Assembly (NCBI GenBank): GCA_002306075.1
Contig: DBRW01000027.1
Location: 1 to 25,876, forward strand
DNA from: Synergistaceae bacterium UBA1358
GTDB taxonomy: Bacteria > Synergistota > Synergistia > Synergistales > Synergistaceae
DNA: 25,876 nt
Direction: 5' to 3'
A program made the position numbers and the translations under genes. The notes under the pieces were generated by a model, which saw nothing but the letters and a program-made list of their open reading frames with translations, did not search any database and was not told the DNA's origin. This document shows, piece after piece, positions 23,529 through 25,876 of the stretch (position 1 is the first letter of the stretch; each line of letters opens with the position of its first letter).

Positions 23529-24289
23529 GGCGTCAGTATCTCCGCTCCGTCAGGGGTGACAAGGATACTGTGTTCAAAGTGAGCGGCATCGCTGCCGTCA
23601 GCTGTCACCACTGTCCAGTTGTCTGATAGGTTCTTGACCTCTTCGCTCCCCGACATCACCATCGGTTCAATACAGAATGTCATGCCGGCCTTCAGTGTGA
23701 TACCGCTGCCGGCTGTTCCATAGTTCGGCACCTGCGGCGCTTCGTGCAGCCTCCTGCCTATCCCGTGCCCCGCATAATCCCTTACCAGACCGAAGCCTGA
23801 GGGTATGACGATGCTTTCGATGGCATGGCCTATATCGCCGAGCGTCGCGCCTGCCTTCACCGCATTGACTCCCCTGTGCAGCGACTCAAGCGTAATATCG
23901 AGCAGCCGCTGCCGATCTTCGCTTATTTTGCCGACCGCAAAGGTACAGGCAGCATCCCCGAAAAAGCCGTTGTAAGATACCCCTGTGTCAATGCTGATGA
24001 TATCGCCGTCCTGAAGCACTCTCTCTCTTGAAGGTATCCCGTGTACTATCTCATCGTTCACAGAGGCGCAGATAGTGCCTGGGAAAGGTACGGACACCCA
24101 TGGGACCTTATAACCCTTGAACGCCGGCCTGGCGTTTTCTTTCAGGACAAGGGCCTCAGCCGCCTGGTCCAGAGTATAGGTGTCAACACCCGGTCTCACC
24201 ATGTCTCTCATAAGTCTTAAGATATCAGCGACAATACGACCGGCATGGCGCATTTTTTCAAGATCGCGATCGCTTTTGAATGTGATCAT
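23519..24289 (-). CDS. map: Type I methionine aminopeptidase
   Basis: MetAP removes the initiator methionine from nascent proteins. The 256-residue product has all five dinuclear metal ligands: Asp101 (SIDTG), Asp112 (FFGDAACTF), His175 (AGHGIG), Glu208 (CIEPM) and Glu239 (HFEHS), plus the substrate-contacting His83 (IVHGIP) and His182. There is no N-terminal zinc extension, so it is the short bacterial form. The ATG overlaps the adk stop by 4 nt. Confidence 0.97.
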   Translation of the reverse strand: MITFKSDRDLEKMRHAGRIVADILRLMRDMVRPGVDTYTLDQAAEALVLKENARPAFKGYKVPWVSVPFPGTICASVNDEIVHGIPSRERVLQDGDIISIDTGVSYNGFFGDAACTFAVGKISEDRQRLLDITLESLHRGVNAVKAGATLGDIGHAIESIVIPSGFGLVRDYAGHGIGRRLHEAPQVPNYGTAGSGITLKAGMTFCIEPMVMSGSEEVKNLSDNWTVVTADGSDAAHFEHSILVTPDGAEILTPWE

Positions 24290-24936
24290 CGATCTTCGCC
24301 CTTCATTTTTTCCAGAAGCTTCAGCACAACATCCTTTCCACCGGCCGCATCGACAGAGTAAAGAATGTCTTTGCTTCGGTAATGATCGATCAAAGGTGCG
24401 GTCTGTTCATGGAAGACGGTAAGACGGCGGCGTATAACGCTTTCTTTGTCGTCATCACGCTGGATGACTTCTCCGCCGCATTTGTCACAGACTCCTTCGA
24501 CCTTTGCCGGCTTAAAGATAATATTATAAATCTCACCGCAAGATTTGCATACCCTTCTTGTGGTAAGCCTCTGCACAACTACGTCGTCATCCACTTCAAG
24601 CTGGACGACAGCATCAAGTGACATACCGAGCTTTTTCAGCATAGAGTCAAGCGCTTCAGCCTGAGGTTTTGTCCTCGGGAATCCGTCCAGCAGGAACCCT
24701 TCCTTACAGTCAGGTTCCTGCAGTCTTGATTCTACCATGGCAACTATAACATCGTCAGGCACAAGTTTTCCGGCTTCCATATACCCTTTTGCATTCCTGC
24801 CAAGTTCGGTATCGGCTTTGACATTGGCCCTGAGTATGTCACCTGTGGATATATGGGCAATGGGATATTTCTGCCTGATGCTCTCCGCCTGGGTCCCCTT
24901 TCCTGAACCCGGGGCTCCGATCAGTATTATCCGCAT
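24286..24936 (-). CDS. adk: Adenylate kinase, zinc-lid form
   Basis: Adenylate kinase interconverts ATP plus AMP and two ADP. The 216-residue product has the P-loop GAPGSGKGT (7-15), the AMP-binding TGDILR and GFPRT segments, and a long LID with four cysteines (Cys130, Cys133, Cys150, Cys153) that bind zinc, as in Gram-positive adenylate kinases. GGAGG is 6 nt before the ATG at 24936; a GTG one codon upstream is less likely. secY ends 13 nt upstream. Confidence 0.97.
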   Translation of the reverse strand: MRIILIGAPGSGKGTQAESIRQKYPIAHISTGDILRANVKADTELGRNAKGYMEAGKLVPDDVIVAMVESRLQEPDCKEGFLLDGFPRTKPQAEALDSMLKKLGMSLDAVVQLEVDDDVVVQRLTTRRVCKSCGEIYNIIFKPAKVEGVCDKCGGEVIQRDDDKESVIRRRLTVFHEQTAPLIDHYRSKDILYSVDAAGGKDVVLKLLEKMKGEDR

Positions 24937-24949
24937 CACAAACCTCCGA

Positions 24950-25876
24950 TTACATCCTCAGAAGGCCGCCCGTCTTGCCGGCGCGGCGCTTCAGGATCCC
25001 TTCGTAATGACGCATTATGAGCTGCCCTTCTATCTGGTGTACCGTGTCAAGAGCAACACCGACCACAATGATCACTGCGGTCCCGCCGAAATAGAAGGTG
25101 TTGATATTCATCAGCCCTGTCATCATTGTCGGAACGACTGCCACTATCGCAAGCGCGACCGCTCCTCCAAGAGTTATGCGTCCCATGACCTTTTCGATAT
25201 AGTCTGTTGTCGGTTTGCCCGGGCGTATGCCCAGGATGAACCCGCCGTTCTTCTTCATGTTTGTCGATATGTCTTCAGGCTTGAAGACTACCGCTGTGTA
25301 GAAGTACGAGAAGAAGATTATCATCGCCACGTAAAGTATCATGTAGATCGGGCTGCTTGGGCTGAACGCACGCTGGACTGCCTGTGCGAAACTATTCTGG
25401 AACAGACCGGCGATCGTATAGGGGAAGAGCAGTACCGATGACGCGAAGATTATCGGTATGACTCCGGCTGTGTTTACACGCAGCGGGATAAAGGTGCTCT
25501 GGCCCCCGTACATTTTGTTCCCGACCATGCGCTTGGCGTACTGCACCGGGAGACGGCGCTGCCCTTCCTGGAGCATTACGCATCCTGCGACTACGGCGAT
25601 CATCAGAACGACCGCCAGCACCAGGATCAGAATGTTCATCTCTCCGAGCCTCACAAGCGTGAAAGTCCTTATTATAGCTTCGGGTATCCTTGCGACTATA
25701 CCTGCAAAGATAAGGAGCGATATGCCGTTCCCGATGCCATGGTCGGACATTACTTCTCCGAGCCACATGACAGCCACCGCCCCGGTCGTAAGCGTTACCG
25801 CAACAAGTGCGATATCCATCCAGCTGCCTGTAAATATCCCGAGATTCCTGAGCCAGCCCGTCATTCCGACTGCCTG
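24950..25876 (-). CDS. secY: Protein translocase subunit SecY, C-terminal part
   Basis: SecY forms the protein-conducting channel of the inner membrane. Only the last 308 residues are in the window; the frame enters from the edge, so the first in-frame ATG (25864) is internal. About seven to eight membrane helices are visible. SecY hallmarks include GIGNGISLLIFAGI, KMYGGQSTFIPLRVNTAGVIPIIFASS split around its loop, and DISTNMKKNGGFILGIRPGKPT near the C5 cytoplasmic loop, which contacts SecA and the ribosome. It heads the adk-map-infA series as in standard spc operons. Confidence 0.98.
   Translation of the reverse strand, partial: QAVGMTGWLRNLGIFTGSWMDIALVAVTLTTGAVAVMWLGEVMSDHGIGNGISLLIFAGIVARIPEAIIRTFTLVRLGEMNILILVLAVVLMIAVVAGCVMLQEGQRRLPVQYAKRMVGNKMYGGQSTFIPLRVNTAGVIPIIFASSVLLFPYTIAGLFQNSFAQAVQRAFSPSSPIYMILYVAMIIFFSYFYTAVVFKPEDISTNMKKNGGFILGIRPGKPTTDYIEKVMGRITLGGAVALAIVAVVPTMMTGLMNINTFYFGGTAVIIVVGVALDTVHQIEGQLIMRHYEGILKRRAGKTGGLLRM

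Overview
The window is a gene-dense stretch of a bacterial chromosome. All the protein genes I can support lie on the minus strand, and no tRNA, rRNA, CRISPR array, insertion sequence or phage gene was seen. The gene content points to an anaerobic, diderm, amino-acid-fermenting bacterium. My best guess is the phylum Synergistota: it has LPS-export genes (lptC, lptD-like) as a diderm would, a ribosomal cluster running into ecfA1-ecfA2-ecfT-truA as in Firmicutes-type genomes, and an L-lysine 6-transaminase. The phylum is inferred from gene content and protein flavour, not from a search.

Reading in the direction of transcription (high to low coordinates): 25876-16649 is the end of the spc/alpha ribosomal cluster: secY (partial), adk, map, a small KOW protein, infA, rpmJ, rpsM, rpsK, rpsD, rpoA, rplQ, then the energy-coupling module ecfA1-ecfA2-ecfT and truA. 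Spacing is very tight, with several stop/start overlaps. mreB follows (16578-15541) and is closed by an intrinsic terminator. An AT-rich intergenic region carries a candidate promoter and palindromic operator for lat, an isolated lysine 6-aminotransferase gene with its own strong terminator. A DUF3084-type membrane coiled-coil gene has its own extended -10 promoter and terminator. A zinc-ribbon protein and an overlapping GNAT acetyltransferase come next.

metK has its own promoter and a strong terminator, and comF begins immediately at that terminator. pfkA, a D-glutamate-cyclase-like gene, a small membrane-anchored protein, rho, a LysM/M23 peptidase, pyrG, an uncharacterised exported repeat protein, lptC and the 5' part of an lptD-like gene follow as a mostly close-packed run. 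The last four tie CTP synthesis to envelope and LPS export genes.

Notable points are frequent TTG/GTG starts supported by good Shine-Dalgarno sequences (rho, mreB, DUF3084, rpsK). The exported protein next to lptC has three tandem repeats and a glycine-rich hydrophobic segment. The mreB leader contains a palindrome that includes part of its ribosome binding site. Nothing in the window amounts to a clearly new multi-gene system. The best leads are the repeat protein, the lat control region and the mreB leader.
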